Source: Malaya genurostris (Eukaryota; Arthropoda; Insecta; Diptera; Culicidae). From it: a stretch of 64,000 nucleotides of DNA. The translations under genes were made by a program, and so were the position numbers. The DNA is taken from assembly GCF_030247185.1 (NCBI RefSeq), contig NC_080571.1:104801128-104865127 (forward strand), read 5' to 3'. Of the stretch, positions 13,701 through 25,739 are shown piece by piece; position 1 is the first letter of the stretch; every line of letters starts with the position of its first letter. A model generated the notes under the pieces. That model ran no database searches, was not told the DNA's origin, and was given only the letters and a program-made list of their open reading frames with translations.

Positions 13701-14820
13701 TGCCTTTCTCATATAGAAAGGTTATGCAATCACTGTGAAAACCGACTTTTGAACCGAAGCCCGGAGGGCCGAGTGTCATATACCATTCGACTCAGTTCGT
13801 CGAGTACGCAAAATTTCTGTGTGTGTATGAGTGTGTGTATGTGCGTATGTTTTTGCACTAACTTTTCTCGGGAATGACTGAACCGATTTTCACAAACTTA
13901 GATTCAAATGAAAGATCTTGTGGTCCCATACAAAATTCCCGTATATTATTTGGATCCGACTTCCAGTTCCGGAATTATGGGGTAAAATGTGCAAAAAATT
14001 GTGAATATAAGTGCACTAACTTCACAGAAAGAAATAATGAAATTTACACGTGATGTAAATCAATAGTAATATGCAATATACATGAGTTGAATCGAAATTT
14101 TGATTGAAAACCTTCATCGATGCAAAACTAAATTGAATTGCATTGAATGTTCAATGAATATAACTGTATCTTTCAATTAACGCTTATTTTGCGATTAAAT
14201 TGTATTGAAACGTGCAGAATTGTAAAGTAATTTTATGTTTAATTACCTGCTCCAAATATGTGCATGAAAATAGATGTAAATTCACAAAATATTTTTATCT
14301 GTGTTTTCTCGGGGATGGCTGAACCGATTTTCACAAACTTAGTTTCAAATGAAAGGTCTTGTGGTCCCATACAAAATTCCCGTATATTATTTGGATCCCA
14401 CTTCCGGTTCCGGAGTTATGGGGTGAAATGTGCAAAAAAATGAATATATGTGTTCTAACTTTTCTCATATATGGCACAACCGATTTTCACATACTTAGGT
14501 GAAGGTCCTGTGGTCCCATACGTAATTCCTGAATTTCATCAGGATCCGACTTCCGGATCCGGAAATATAGGGTAAAGTGTGATAAAAATTTTATACCATC
14601 ACTGAAAAGAGAGAAAACCCGTAAAAAGTTTTCTTAGTCGACCTCAAATCTTTTCCAATTGATAGTTTTTATCAGTAGACGGTCAAACAGATCTATTTCG
14701 TTTATTCTTTTAAGAATCGAAGAAAAATAATTTTGAATAATACCACAGTATTATTTATAATAGTATGATTGATATGAAAAAGGCATCATTACACCACTAG
14801 ATGGATTAAAACAGGTTTTT
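13701..14820 (+). repeat. GCCTTTCTC-family copy 4, near full length
   Basis: It opens with 'TGCCTTTCTCATATAGAAAG' and closes with 'AAAGGCATCATTACACCACT' followed by the family tail to about 14,820. It carries the same internal order as copy 3. It is interrupted at 14023-14303 by a CACAG-ended MITE, which splits the motif 'CTAACTTTTCTCGGGG'. It is the best single reference for the element's plus orientation. Confidence 0.8.
14023..14303 (+). mobile_element. CACAG-ended MITE, copy 1
   Basis: The 281-bp insert starts 'CACAGAAAGAAATAATGAAA' and ends 'ATATTTTTATCTGTG', giving short imperfect inverted ends. It interrupts the family sequence 'AACTTTTCTCGG', so both edges are defined by the empty-site sequence in copy 3. 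The target duplication appears to be only TT. Internal landmark: 'TGCTCCAAATATGTGCATGA'. Other copies lie at 18,255 (inverted) and 26,607. Confidence 0.85.
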
Positions 14821-15135
14821 TTTTAAATGATTCAGAATCAAACATGAGGTGTTTTTGTATTGCTTAGAAATAGCTAAATGAATGAAAGTTATTTGAAAAA
14901 TTTATTGAAATTTTCACGTATGTCATACCTTTAATGATATTTTATGTACATGTAAATAATGAATGTGATATAATCTTTGAGGCCAACTTCTCTTTAAGAA
15001 AATGAGCGAACTTCTGAAACAAGAACCAAAGATAACAAATCGAAACCTAAATTAATATAATGTTAAATCTTATTTAAAATTGACAAATAGGCAAGCTTTG
15101 CACTCGGTTATGCTGTAATTCTGATTGTTTTAAAA

Positions 15136-15148
15136 AACCAGTTCTCTC
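15136..15148. repeat. Target-site duplication, left (RTE-like LINE)
   Basis: AACCAGTTCTCTC, identical to 17095-17107. Confidence 0.9.
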
Positions 15149-17094
15149 TTACTTACCTTACCTAACAGATATAGACCTGGGGTGTCCTTTGCTGTATCAA
15201 GCATATGTCTTCACATAACTCTGTTCATGGCTGCTCGTCGCCAGCCACTCAAGGCACGGATGCTTCTTAGATCACCCTCCACTTGATCGATCCACCTTGC
15301 TCGCTGCGCTTCTCTTCTTCTTGTACCAGTCGGATTAGATTCAAGAACCATTTTCACTGGGCTGTCGTCCGACATCCTTATGACATGCAAAGCCTACCGT
15401 AGATGTCCGATTTTAGCTGTCCGTACGATAGGTAGTTCTCCTAGCAGCTGACGCAATTCGTGATTCATACGCCGTCTCCACGTTCCGTCTTCCATCTGCA
15501 CTCCGCCATAGATGGTCCTCAGTACCTTTCTTTCGAAAACACTGAGGGCGCGTTGGTCCTCTGCCAGCATAGTCCATGTCTCGTGGCTATAGAGAACAAC
15601 CGGTCTGATGAGCGTTTTGTAGATGGTCAATTTCGTGCGGTGGAGTACTTTTCTCGATCGGAGGGTTTTTCTGAGTCCAAAGTACGCACGATTTCCTGCC
15701 AAAATATGTCTATGAATTTCTCTGCTGGTGTCATTATCGGCGGTCACCAGTGAGCTCAAATACACGAACTCGTCAACCACCTCGATATCGTAACCGTCTA
15801 TCAATATTCGTGGTGGGAGGCGTAGTATTTCTTCTCCAGAGCCTCTTACTCTCATGTATTTGGTTTTCGACTCATTTATGGCCAGTCCGATACGCCTAGC
15901 TTCAGCTTTCAGTCCGATGTAGGTTTCCGTCATCTTCTCAAGGTTACGTGTCACAATATCAATATCGTCAGCGAAGCCAAAAAGTTTTACGGACTTTCGG
16001 AAGATCGTGCCACTCGTGTCGATCCTCGCTCTTCGAATCACACCTTCCAGCCCAATATTTAACAAGATACAAGAAAGTCCATCACTTTGACGTAGCCCTC
16101 TCCGAGATTCGAAGGGACTCGAGAGCGTCCCAGATATTCAGACGTAGCTCATCACTCTATCCATCGTTGCTTTGACCAATCGCTTCAGTTTATCCGGGAA
16201 ACCGTATTCGTGCATTATCTGCCATAGCTGTTCTCGATCGATTGTGTCGTATGCCGCTTTGAAGTCAATGAATAGGTGATGCGTGAGTACGTTGTATTCA
16301 CGACACTTCTGGAGTACTTGTCTTATCGCGAATATGTGATCCAGTAATTCCCTGTGAATTCCTTAGCTATTGGTGATAGACGACGGTAGAGGATTTTGGA
16401 GAGTACCTTGTAGGCGGTGTTCAGCAATTTGATTGCGCAGTAATTGCAACAGTCTAGCTTATCGCCCTTTTTGTAGACGGGACATACCACTCCATCCATC
16501 CGTTCCTGCAGTAGAATCTCCTTCTCCCAAATCCTAGAAATCATCCAGAGTAGTGCTCTAGCCAGTGCCTCTCCTCCATGTTTGAGCAGCTCTCCTGACA
16601 ACTGGTCATTGCCCGCGGCTTTGTTGTTCCTCAGCTTGCCGATCTCTTAACTTATCTCCGACAGATCAGGGGCTGGGAATCTGTCGTCGGCTGAGCGTGC
16701 ACCCAGATTGATTCCTGTACCGTTCTCTGTATCTTGTGCTTCGCCATTCAGATGCTCGTCATAGTACTGCTTCCACCTGTCGATCACCTCACGTTCGTTC
16801 GTGAGAAAGTTACCACTGGTATCTCTGCACATTTCGGCCTGTAACGTGTAGCCTCTACGTGAGCGGTTCACCTTCTCATAGAACTTCCGTGTATCATTTG
16901 CGCGGTACAGCCGTTCCATCGCTTCGCGATCTAGGTCTTGCTGGTGGCGCTTTTTCTTCCGGAAAACCGTGTCCTGTCTGTATCGTTCCTCGTTCGCTCT
17001 AGTGCGATGTTGCAGCATCCTCGTCCTTGCTGCATTCTTCTCTTCGGCCAACTGATGACATTCGCCGTCAAACCTGTCATTTCCTCGATTCGAT
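15149..17094 (-). mobile_element. 5'-truncated RTE-like non-LTR retrotransposon
   Basis: The insert is bounded by identical 13-bp repeats, the signature of target-primed reverse transcription. Its 3' end (left side, minus strand) finishes with a short GGTAA-type repeat, as RTE elements often do, rather than a long poly(A). The 5' end lies just after where the endonuclease domain would finish, so only the linker, reverse transcriptase and C-terminal part were copied. RTE assignment rests on recalled family resemblance, not a search. Confidence 0.88.
15211..17060 (-). pseudogene. Reverse transcriptase pseudogene (RTE-like)
   Basis: On the minus strand the protein starts with a charged linker (17051-16647: many R/K/E, 'FYEKVNRSRRG', 'RWKQYYDEHLNG'). 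It continues into the RT domain: 'PVYKKGDKLDCCNY' near 16,450, 'FIDFKAAYDTIDR' (motif A) near 16,260, and 'FGFADDIDIV' (the catalytic DD box) near 15,970. The thumb-like part follows ('RPVVLYSHETWTM', 'LRTIYGGVQMEDGTWRRRM'). The tail after 15,394 is a typical post-RT segment ending at a stop at 15,211. Frame changes near 16,640, 16,320 and 16,070, and a Trp-to-stop at 15,394, show it is dead. The reaction was reverse transcription of element RNA at a nicked target. The endonuclease is absent. Confidence 0.88.
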
Positions 17095-17107
17095 AACCAG
17101 TTCTCTC
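17095..17107. repeat. Target-site duplication, right (RTE-like LINE)
   Basis: AACCAGTTCTCTC, identical to 15136-15148. Confidence 0.9.
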
Positions 17108-17489
17108 ACTTACTAAAATTATTGAAGAGTATTATTTAACCCATTTATTTCGGTGATAAACAGTATTCACCAAGTTTTTTATGTGAAAAAGTACCCTACT
17201 TTTGAGAGCCCGAATTGAAATCGAAAATGGATATTTGTGGTACTCATAAATGGGGGTTTTACATTAATCGTGTAACCCTGCTCCTGACACTGAAAAAAAA
17301 ACCTTGCAAAAAAATGATGGTTTCCGATCTTTGTTAGCATAGTGAAAAGGATAACAAGCAGATAGTTATAGCTTTCAAGAAGAATCCAAACAGTACTCTA
17401 AGAGATGAGCAATTGAAGCCATTCGCTCAAACCGGACTGGCAAGAATGAACCGTTTTTCTTGGATAAAAAAAACAGTGCTTGAACTACA

Positions 17490-18229
17490 AGCCGATATTT
17501 TAGCCAAACGTGGTGCTATTGAAGGAAAACTTTATGAGCGACCGATTGCTTTCAACGAATTCTATAGCGCGTCCGCCAAAGAACACTTGCCACCTGGCAA
17601 GCTTCTTGGGATAGAGATGATCTGAGTCGGTGGATGCACTTAATTATTCCTAAAATATCTACAAAAGCGTGATTCAGGGGGCTGGAATTCAGTACGGACT
17701 TCATTCGTGTGATGTTCAGACTCGTGACTTTTTCCTGTTCTCAGACCTCAAGAGAATGCTCGCTGGTAAAAAATTTAGAAGCAATGAAGAGGTAATCGCT
17801 GAAACTGAGGCCTATTTTGAGGCAAAGGACAAATCGTACTACAAAAATGGTATCGAAAAGTTGGAAGATCGCTATAATCGCTGTATCGCCTCTGATGGCA
17901 ATTATGTTGAATAATAAAAACGAAGTTTGGCAAAAAATGTGTGTTTTCATTAAACGATACGAACTTTTCAGCCGACCTGTTAGAATTGGACTTTTCAAGA
18001 CTAATCATTGTGTTTGTGGCGAAGGTTACCACGATAATGATCATGTCGTTTGGACATGCGTGGAGTATCGTGATGTCAGATTTCAACTAATAAATTCCTT
18101 GTGTGCTCAAGGTAGACTATCCAATGTCCTAGTTCGTGACATTCTTGCTTGTCGTGACCTTCCATACATGAAACTTCTTTATCATTTCATTAAGACCATT
18201 GGATCCAATTTAATTTTAATTTTATGTTA
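17490..18229 (+). pseudogene. LINE ORF2 C-terminus, broken
   Basis: Residues before the mariner insert include 'AIEGKLYERPIAFNEFYSAS'. A frame change follows, then 'RWMH', a lysine-rich linker and an 'FRGL'-type segment. After the insert the frame resumes at 'RIGLFKTNHCVCGEGYHDND' and 'HVVWTCVEYRDVR', a CxC...H...C cluster typical of the zinc-knuckle-like C-termini of I-group ORF2 proteins, probably nucleic-acid binding. It ends in a natural-looking stop at 18,227-18,229. About 12 codons present in copy B ('SNHYTLDEHLL') are missing at the mariner's left edge. Frameshifts and in-frame stops confirm it is inactive. Confidence 0.8.
17724..17981 (+). mobile_element. Mariner 3' fragment inserted in LINE copy A
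   Basis: 258 bp closely match the end of the mariner at 20.9-22.2 kb (about six differences from 21,931-22,189). They cover the transposase C-terminus ('FFLFSDLKRMLAGKKFRSNE' to 'DGNYVE'), the stop, and the right terminal inverted repeat at 17952-17981 with a TA at its edge. The left end and most of the transposase are absent. Because neighbouring LINE codons are also absent on that side, one deletion probably removed both after insertion. Confidence 0.88.
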
Positions 18230-18254
18230 GACTCCTTCCTCTTCCATCAGTTCA

Positions 18255-18511
18255 ATAATTTTTTTTTCAATTTACATTTATTTTCATGCACATATTTGGA
18301 GCAGGCAATTAAACATGAAGTTATTTTACAATTCTGTACATTTCAATATAATTTAATCGCAAAACTAAGCGTAAAATGAAAGATACAGTTCTATTCATTG
18401 AAAATTCAATGCAATCCAATTTAATTTTGCGTCGATGATGGTTTTCAATTAAACTTTCGATTCAACCCATGTTTATTACATGTCGTGTAAATTTCATTAT
18501 TTTTTTCTGTG
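18255..18511 (-). mobile_element. CACAG-ended MITE, copy 2 (inverted)
   Basis: Reverse-orientation relative of 14023-14303, with 'TCATGCACATATTTGGAGCA' inside and 'TTTTTTCTGTG' at its right end. It interrupts the LINE 3' UTR. Copy B of the LINE shows the uninterrupted sequence across this point (around 53,600). The left end is degraded into a T-tract. Confidence 0.8.
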
Positions 18512-18785
18512 CATAACCAACTATCTTATATTGAATAAAAGTGATGAACAGATACAAGCAAACTTGAATAAGTTGTAAGATCATGTACAAAATAAATGTT
18601 TTTTCATTTAAAAGAAATCGCAAATCGCTTGATAAAAACAGTGTTTAGATTAACTAATGAATACCAACATACTAATGTGATAATCGAAATGTATTAGGTT
18701 TAAAGTACTATGTATTGTGTATGCTACGGTGAAGAAAAACTCATGTATATTGCCTTATGAAATAAACGTATTTATGAAAAAAAAG

Positions 18786-20900
18786 TACTCTGAAAGTTGC
18801 GGTTGAATGAAACTTTCGTGCAAGACACAACAAAAACACTGTGGGGTAAGCCCGCCAACCTAAACATTTGGGTTATTTTCTAATATCAGATATCTGGAAT
18901 TAAAACTCCACCCACGGCATATGTCAATATAGGTACAGTTCAATACCATATGTGCAGAGCAGGGAAAATGGTTTGTTGTTTTATGTGCTTCGAAAAAAAC
19001 GTGTTTATAATTAAGATGCTTCAACAAGTGCTAGTAAAATCACCACCCCCTGAACTGCCCATACTCGCATATCAGTCCTATATCGATTTTCACCAATTTT
19101 TAGTTAGCTTGAGGAATGAAATACATCCTCACTATACTCTCAGAAATTGCAATAAAAGTTGAGGGTTTGTACAGTAAAATGTGAAAAAATATCAACTCAT
19201 GTCTGTCCCATATGGAAAGTACCCGCATATCAGTCCCATTCAGTGCAAATTTCAATAATTTTATTTGTTGCAATATTGGAATAGCAAAGGTGTATTACCG
19301 ATGTTTCATGTAATAATACCATGATTTAGCATTAGGTAGCACAATAAATTTAAAAATTCGGAAGTCAAATTTTGATCGTCTTTTTCTCGACATGCCGATT
19401 TTCCATATGGGACTGATATGCAAGTATGGGCAGTGAAGGTAAGACCGACATCGTTCAAAGTGAGACTAACATTCAACCCAAACAACCTTAGAGTTTCTGT
19501 GGAATTCAAATTTAGGGTTAACTAAATAATATTATTTATTTCTGTTTCATGAAACTGATATATTTCGAATGTTTTGAGATCACATTTAAAAAGGAAAACA
19601 TTCATTCAACTCGGAAGCACAGACTATTGCATCTTTTGCTAGATTTAGCTGATGTTGGCTCTAACTTATACGTCCAACTTTTCTTTTGTACTTCCGTGGC
19701 ATCTGTGAATGGTCCCACTCTAAATCAGAATCAAAAAATAAAGCAAACACCATAGCGGTCTTACCCACAAAGAAAGTGGCCCTATGGTGCACGTACTAAT
19801 AAGCACTTAATCATTATTACGTTTTTGTCCAAGCTCACCATTCTAGTAATCATTGTTAAGGAAAATATAATAGGCAAATAGTCTAGATGGTTTGCAATGG
19901 GAATCTTTTTTTACTTTAGTGATATACGTTTAAACTTTTGTTTAGAAAAATAACATCCGTCCTTCCGTGGGGATGCTAGTTTTGCTTTTTTTTTTTTTTT
20001 CAATTTTACTTCACATTTGAAAACTTACAGTGAGTCCAATGTGTTTCGAAGTGTTGAAAATCCGAAATATAGGAATAATACCTGTTGTTAATTGAATTGG
20101 AAAAATGTTATTTATCGAAACATTCAGGCTGGTGAGCTTACCTTTACTCTCCATACAAAGTTCAAAAGGCACCGAATCGTAATGAACGACCAAATACGGT
20201 GAGAAAATCATGTGCAATAGATTTTCAATACTTTTAATTTTGCATTGTGTGTGAGCGTTGCCCGTGGTTGAATGTGTTCGAGACGTCACTAACTTTTATT
20301 TGCACTCGTTTAGGGATGCCAGTTTTTTCAAATTATTCGATTATTCAATAATCGAATATTGCTTTCAAACCGTTTGAATGAATTTTTGAATGATTATTAT
20401 TAATTATGATTATTACCCTTACTCGATCGAATGGTTCACTGAACTGATTATTTTCAATTCCGATGTACACATTTCAACAGTTGGATAGTTCTTAATGCTC
20501 TTTTGTAAACATCTACACTCCATGAGAAAGATGATTTGTAGAATTTTCTCCATCGTTGATTACTTTTCGGTGTAACAAAAAGCTCATGTAGTCGCCCTTG
20601 GTTGAAGCGAACCTGCACTGCTAAAAATCAACACTTTTTTCTATGTATTTTTCTAAATATATTCCATGTTTCTAGGAGCACTAAAAGTTAAATACGTTGC
20701 ATTTCTACTTCAAAAGTTTAGCGCATAAATATGAAGTGTGTCGAATCTTAAGTGTGGGCATCTTGATATCTCATACTTTGGGCATAAAACTGAATCTTGT
20801 AATTTTAGGACATAGATCAATGTCATAACATATCAGTTTGAGTGTCCCTGTGTTGAAGTACATATGTTTTCGTAATAATTCGCTGATAATTCTGGTAATA
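18786..20900. other. Low-copy stretch with one small inverted-repeat element
   Basis: No genes were recognised. An inverted-repeat pair is annotated separately at 19054-19434. The rest is AT-rich and unassigned, with a T-run at 19,986-20,000. Confidence 0.45.
19054..19434. repeat. Inverted-repeat pair, possible MITE
   Basis: Arms 19054-19078 ('ACTGCCCATACTCGCATATC'...) and 19410-19434 are inverted 25-mers with one mismatch. A third partial copy ('CCCGCATATCAGTCCC') lies at 19219-19234. Edges outside the arms were not resolved and no target duplication is obvious. Confidence 0.6.
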
Positions 20901-20902
20901 TC

Positions 20903-22189
20903 AACAGATCGGATGAAAAGTTCGTATCGTTTCTATGAGAGGGCGCCACTAGAATTAAATCCATACTATTTTCAGTTAGTACCAACCTTCAAAATATACG
21001 TGTATAAATTTGACAGCTGTCTGAGTATTAGTTTGTGAGATATTGCTACTTTTGTTATTGTAAAAAAAATGGAAAAAAAGGAATTTCGTGTTTTGATGAA
21101 ACACTACTTTTTGATGAAAAAAAGTGCCGCCGATACCAAAAAATGGCTTGATGAGTGTTATCCAGACTCTGCGCCGGGCGAAGCAACAATTCGTAAGTGG
21201 TTTGCAAAATTTCGTACTGGTCATATGAGCGTATCGTGTTCAGTGATGAACGCAGTGGACGTCCAAAAGAGGATTTTACCGATGAAAACGTGAAAAAAAT
21301 CCACAAAATGATTTTCAATGACCGTAAAGTGAAGTTGATCGAGATAGCTGACACCCTAAAGATATCAAAAGAACGTGTTGGACATATTATTCACGAATAT
21401 TTGGATATGAGAAAGCTTTGTGCAAAATGGGTGCCGCGTGAGCTCACAATCGATCAAAAACAACAACGAATTGATGATTCTGAGCAGTGTTTGGAGCTGT
21501 TATATCGAAATAAAACCGATTTTTTTCGTCGATATATAACAATGGTCGAAAAATGGCTCCATTACTTCACTCCGGAGTCCAATCGACAGTCAGCTGAGTG
21601 AACTGCACGCGATGAACCGAACCCAAAGCGTGGAAAGACTCAACAATCGGCCGGTAAGGTTATGGCGTCTGTATTTTGGGATTCGCATGGTATAATTTTC
21701 ATCGACTACCTTGAAAAGGGAAAAACCATCAACAGTGACTATTATATAGCGTTATTAGAGTATTTGAAGGACGAAATTTAAAAAAAAAACGGCCTCATTT
21801 GAACAAGAAAAAAGTTTTGTTTCATCAAGACAATGCACCGTGTCATAAGTCGATGAAAACCATGCTGAAATTGAACGAATTGGGCTTCGAATTGTTCCCT
21901 CATCCACCGTATTCTCCAGATTTGGCCCCCAGTGACTTTTTCCTGTTCTCAGACCTCAAGAGAATGCTCGCTGGTAAAAAATTTAGAAGCAATGAAGAGG
22001 TAATCGCTAAAACTGAGGCCTATTTTGAGACAAAGGACAAATCGTACTACAAAAATGGTATCGAAAAGTTGGAAGATCGCTATAATCGCTGTATCGCCTC
22101 TGATGGCAATTATGTTGAATAATAAAAACGAATTTTGGCAAAAAATGTGTGTTTCTATTAAACGATACGAACTTTTCAGCCGAACTGTT
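20903..22189 (+). mobile_element. Mariner (DD34D) element, full length, inactive
   Basis: Ends 20903-20932 and 22160-22189 are 30-bp imperfect inverted repeats sharing 'GAAAAGTTCGTATCGTTT'. The length (1287 bp) is the usual mariner size. The right end abuts TA. The left edge reads CA, probably a mutated TA. One plus-strand transposase lies between the ends. A second fragment of the same family is at 17,724, so the family was active here more than once. Confidence 0.93.
21069..22122 (+). pseudogene. Mariner transposase pseudogene
   Basis: Cut-and-paste transposase of the DD34D mariner family, about 345 codons when intact. The N-terminal helix-turn-helix half is clear ('SAADTKKWLDECYPDSAPGE', 'IRKWFAKFRTGHMS'). 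A frameshift near 21,230 moves the reading into a second frame ('RSGRPKEDFTDENVKKIHKM', 'ISKERVGHIIHEYL'). The first catalytic Asp is lost: the expected MDE box reads 'MVEKW' at 21,542-21,556. In-frame stops occur at 21,599-21,601 and 21,779-21,781. The second and third catalytic Asp remain ('FHQDNAPCH', 'YSPDLAPSDFF') with 34 residues between them. It cannot make an active enzyme. Confidence 0.93.
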
Positions 22190-22502
22190 AAGTGTCAAAC
22201 ATAGACCTAAAATGCTTTGAACAAAATGGCTGCAAAAATCTTCGTGTAACTTATTCAATCTGGCTTGAAGCTCAGTTTGATCCACATATTTTAGAAATGT
22301 ATTCATATTATATAAACGTCCGATGGATTGTTCACCAGACTGTTCTTCGTAGTTTACTTTCTTTTCTATTAATTATTACATATTTCCCCCGTTCACCTCT
22401 CAACTTTTTGTAATTTTCAAATTTTCGATATAAAAAGGGGAATGGAAATCTTCGGGATCGCGTCACAACAACCGAAAGAAAAAAGTAAACAAAGAAGAAT
22501 TA

Positions 22503-22702
22503 GGGTAACAGAGGTATTTTGGCCCACTTTGTAAAAATGTCCACCAAATGTTGTAATATCTTTGAAAAACTCTTCCGCAATAGGTAATTTAATGTAATTA
22601 GCTTCAAATTGATGCAACGTGGGTTACTTAACATCGGGGAAATCCATATAGTTTGTTAGGTGGGCCAAAATATACGAAGTGGCCAAAATACCTCTGTTAC
22701 CC
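22503..22702. mobile_element. 200-bp MITE with perfect inverted ends
   Basis: Ends 22503-22524 and 22681-22702 are perfect inverted repeats beginning GGGTAACAGAGGTATTTTGG. TA dinucleotides flank both sides (22501-22502, 22703-22704), consistent with a Tc1/mariner-type target duplication. The inside is non-coding. Perfect ends suggest recent mobility or selection on the hairpin. Confidence 0.85.
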
Positions 22703-25700
22703 TAACGTTCGCTAATGCAGCTTTCTGCGAAATCCACCAATAATTGTTTTATTTTTATTCGTTTGCCTCATAAGATTTTTTGTTTTAGGGTAATGCAATT
22801 TAAGTGTAATATATATTGGTTCTAATATGATTTCATTGTAAGTTTGTATGGCCATCAACTAATATCACCTACAAATTTAAAAGAAACTTTCCGTTCTCCA
22901 CGAATCGAAGTAAGGGAACTATCTCGGATCACTTCTCAAAATCCATTACACGTCTTGTGGATTTTTGTGCTCTAGAAATGGACCTTTAAAGGGTCCAGTG
23001 TAAAAGTATAAGGTGTCTGTTAAAAACGTCGGTAAATGGCACACCGGAAATTATCTAACATACTTAAGCAGTCTTCAGGAACATTATTTTTTCATCTGTG
23101 GGGCCCCTCTTGAAACGAAATGCTGGATACGCGCCTGATGAGCAAGGTTCGTGCATTTGTGTATGGCAAAAAAATGAATAAAAGAACATGGAAAATGTTA
23201 AATGATATCTTTGGTTTAATACTTTGAAAGGTTGGATATCTACGGGTGAGTTTTGCCGAATATTTGCATGTGATGCAATTTGATTCCGTACACCCTTCAT
23301 AAGAAGACGAAACGTAGAAAAGAAAATGTGTTTTATACACGATATAGTTTCTTGTAACTACGATAGCTAAATGACGTTTGGACTAATTCACTCGTTTTGA
23401 TAGTAGTATAGTTTCGAAAGACTCGATTAAATGATTCCATACTTCTATTTAAGAAAAAAATACCTCAAATATTCAACGAACTCGAAATTTCAATTATTTT
23501 GAATAAAGCTAACTAGAAATAAATGCAAGTCACGATAAAAGTGGAAAACCTGAACTACGCGTGAGTATCAAATTTCCAGGATCACAATGGCACGTAACAA
23601 CATGTCCAGGAACACATCCATACCGTCATCGGAATTTCTCAACCTTTTTACAGCTGATTTTGCACGAATTCCCATATGAACGCATTGTTTGCATCCGTCG
23701 GTACTGTCCACTCGGGAGGTGATCTCGTTATGTCAACCGGGGCTGCCTGATTTATGACCGATCCATCCGCTTGATGGGTTCGCTCGTGTCCAAACCCCTT
23801 TTTGTTGTTACTGCTTTCGAAGTTAAACCGCGAGGAAGAGCCATAAATTTTGCGTGCTCCGTACGATGCTGCTTCGCTGCGGATGGTTTTGTTTTACGAG
23901 ATGTTTTCATCTCCCGGCGAACAATCACCGTTCGGGTGTACGAAAGAATCGAAAGCGCCATCGGTAACCGTGACGCAGCAGTCGGATTGTCCAGATCGAC
24001 TCCAGAGGTGTTGGTGTGTAAAAATCCTACCTACTTCCAAAACATTACCCGGCCGGTACGAGTTATGGAGTGCGAGAAAACATGGAATCGATGATACTGG
24101 GAGGACGTTGATGGTCGTAAATGACGGCAAAGCAGTGAATCACGGATACGGTTATGGTGTGCTGAAGGATTGATTGATTGAATTCAGTTACCCAACCGTA
24201 CTGCATTATGCAATGACTTTCTAGAACCAATGGCTTTTTCATACTGAAGGTCAGTTTGTTAATCACTAGTTAAATTTTTGTTTGTATAATGGCAAAATTT
24301 GAACTGAATTAATGCACAGAATCATAATGAATCATATTCGAAGAAATACGGGGTAAAGTTAAAATCCTCCTACTTACTATAAGGCATTACACACATACGC
24401 ACTATTGTCCCCACGATGTCGACCGAAAAAAAAGTAACGTAATCTGTTAATGTCTCGACGAATTCGAATATCACTTTCTAATTCCTCTTAAGCTGTCTCA
24501 AGACTGAGACCAAATGATTTTTTCGTCTGTTGTTTCAGCGATGTTGGAAGGAACCAGCAAGGCTAAGTATAATAACGTTATTGATAAGCACATAATGTAG
24601 GTAATTAATCATCGCATCCACACGGACGGTACTTCAGCCGATTTCAGAATTAAAACTATCGTACATCACAAAGTGCTGAGTCTGTTTGGGATATTCCAAA
24701 GAAATGAAGAGTCATACTCCGATCGGTATTGAGCCACATTACTAATAGTAGTACTACCCTCAATAATTCGAGGTTGTTCTATAGATTTCTGGTCTTTTGA
24801 AGACCACTTGACAGCGCGTCATTAAGAGCATTCATACATTTAAAGTTAAGCATAGTTTACCAGTTGATCCAGATTAATTACCTGCCTCTTTTAGTGGTCA
24901 TTTGTGACATTCCATTACCATTCGCGTTGGGACACACATTTTAATGTTTTGTTTTTTTCGAACAAAATCAACATTAATTTGCAGATTATTTTAATCCGCG
25001 AAAACGGTGCTTTATAATTGATGTTGTATTAGCCAGAAATGGACCAAAATGGACTGATTTGAGTTGAGTGCATGTATCATGGACGGGCTGATGATGCACT
25101 GTAGATTTTGGTAACACATTTCACAATCCATAGTGTATCGTAAACTAGCGATCATCAAAATTTGAGTTTTGAAAATTTGTTTTTGGATTTTTAGTTTTCC
25201 CAAGAAGACCTGTGCAATCAGTAGCCTTCTCTTGCGTTCAAGGTAGAACCCATGATGTCATCTCAAATATTACTTCCTGGGGCTTTAATCGAAAAATTAT
25301 CTCGTAACCAAGGTATGCATTTCTATGATTTAGTCAGATGTTCGTTTAAAAACAATTATCGATATCGACTGTGTTCCACCCCCTCTTGCGAAAGTGGCAG
25401 AATGATAGGGTACGAGCGAGCATGGGAGAGATAACTCTTCCACAGACGGGATGAAATACCTGTCACAGGTTACAGTTATGTGGAGTGACAGATAACAAAG
25501 AAATCCACACGATGCACAGTGGTTCAAAAGCGCAATTTCATAATTTGCTCAGAATGATAGACGCCATCTTTTGGCAAATTTTATTTTTGTGATTAATCCC
25601 CTAAAAGTGAGATAATAATATTGTTTTTTTTAATGCTCAACTTAGGTCAACTTAGGGTCAACTTAGGGGCTAAGTAACTTCACAGTTCAAAAAATTCTTG

Positions 25701-25739
25701 CGATTTTACATCTTATCAGATGCACATAAGTGGAGCGTC

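Larger units (their letters stand above)
17460..18785 (+). mobile_element. I-group LINE 3' end, copy A, doubly interrupted
   Basis: The end of an RNase H-containing non-LTR element. 17490-17723 carries the RNase H tail and linker ('LAKRGAIEGKLYERPIAFNE'), then the 'RWMHLIIPKIST' and 'FRGL...DFIRVMFRL' region. 17983-18229 carries the C-terminal cysteine region. 18230-18254 plus 18512-18785 is 3' UTR. The whole 3' UTR matches copy B (53,344-53,628, minus strand) at roughly 90%. A mariner fragment (17724-17981) and a CACAG MITE (18255-18511) sit inside it. Clade-level assignment (I/LOA/Jockey group) is by recalled motif resemblance. Confidence 0.82.
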
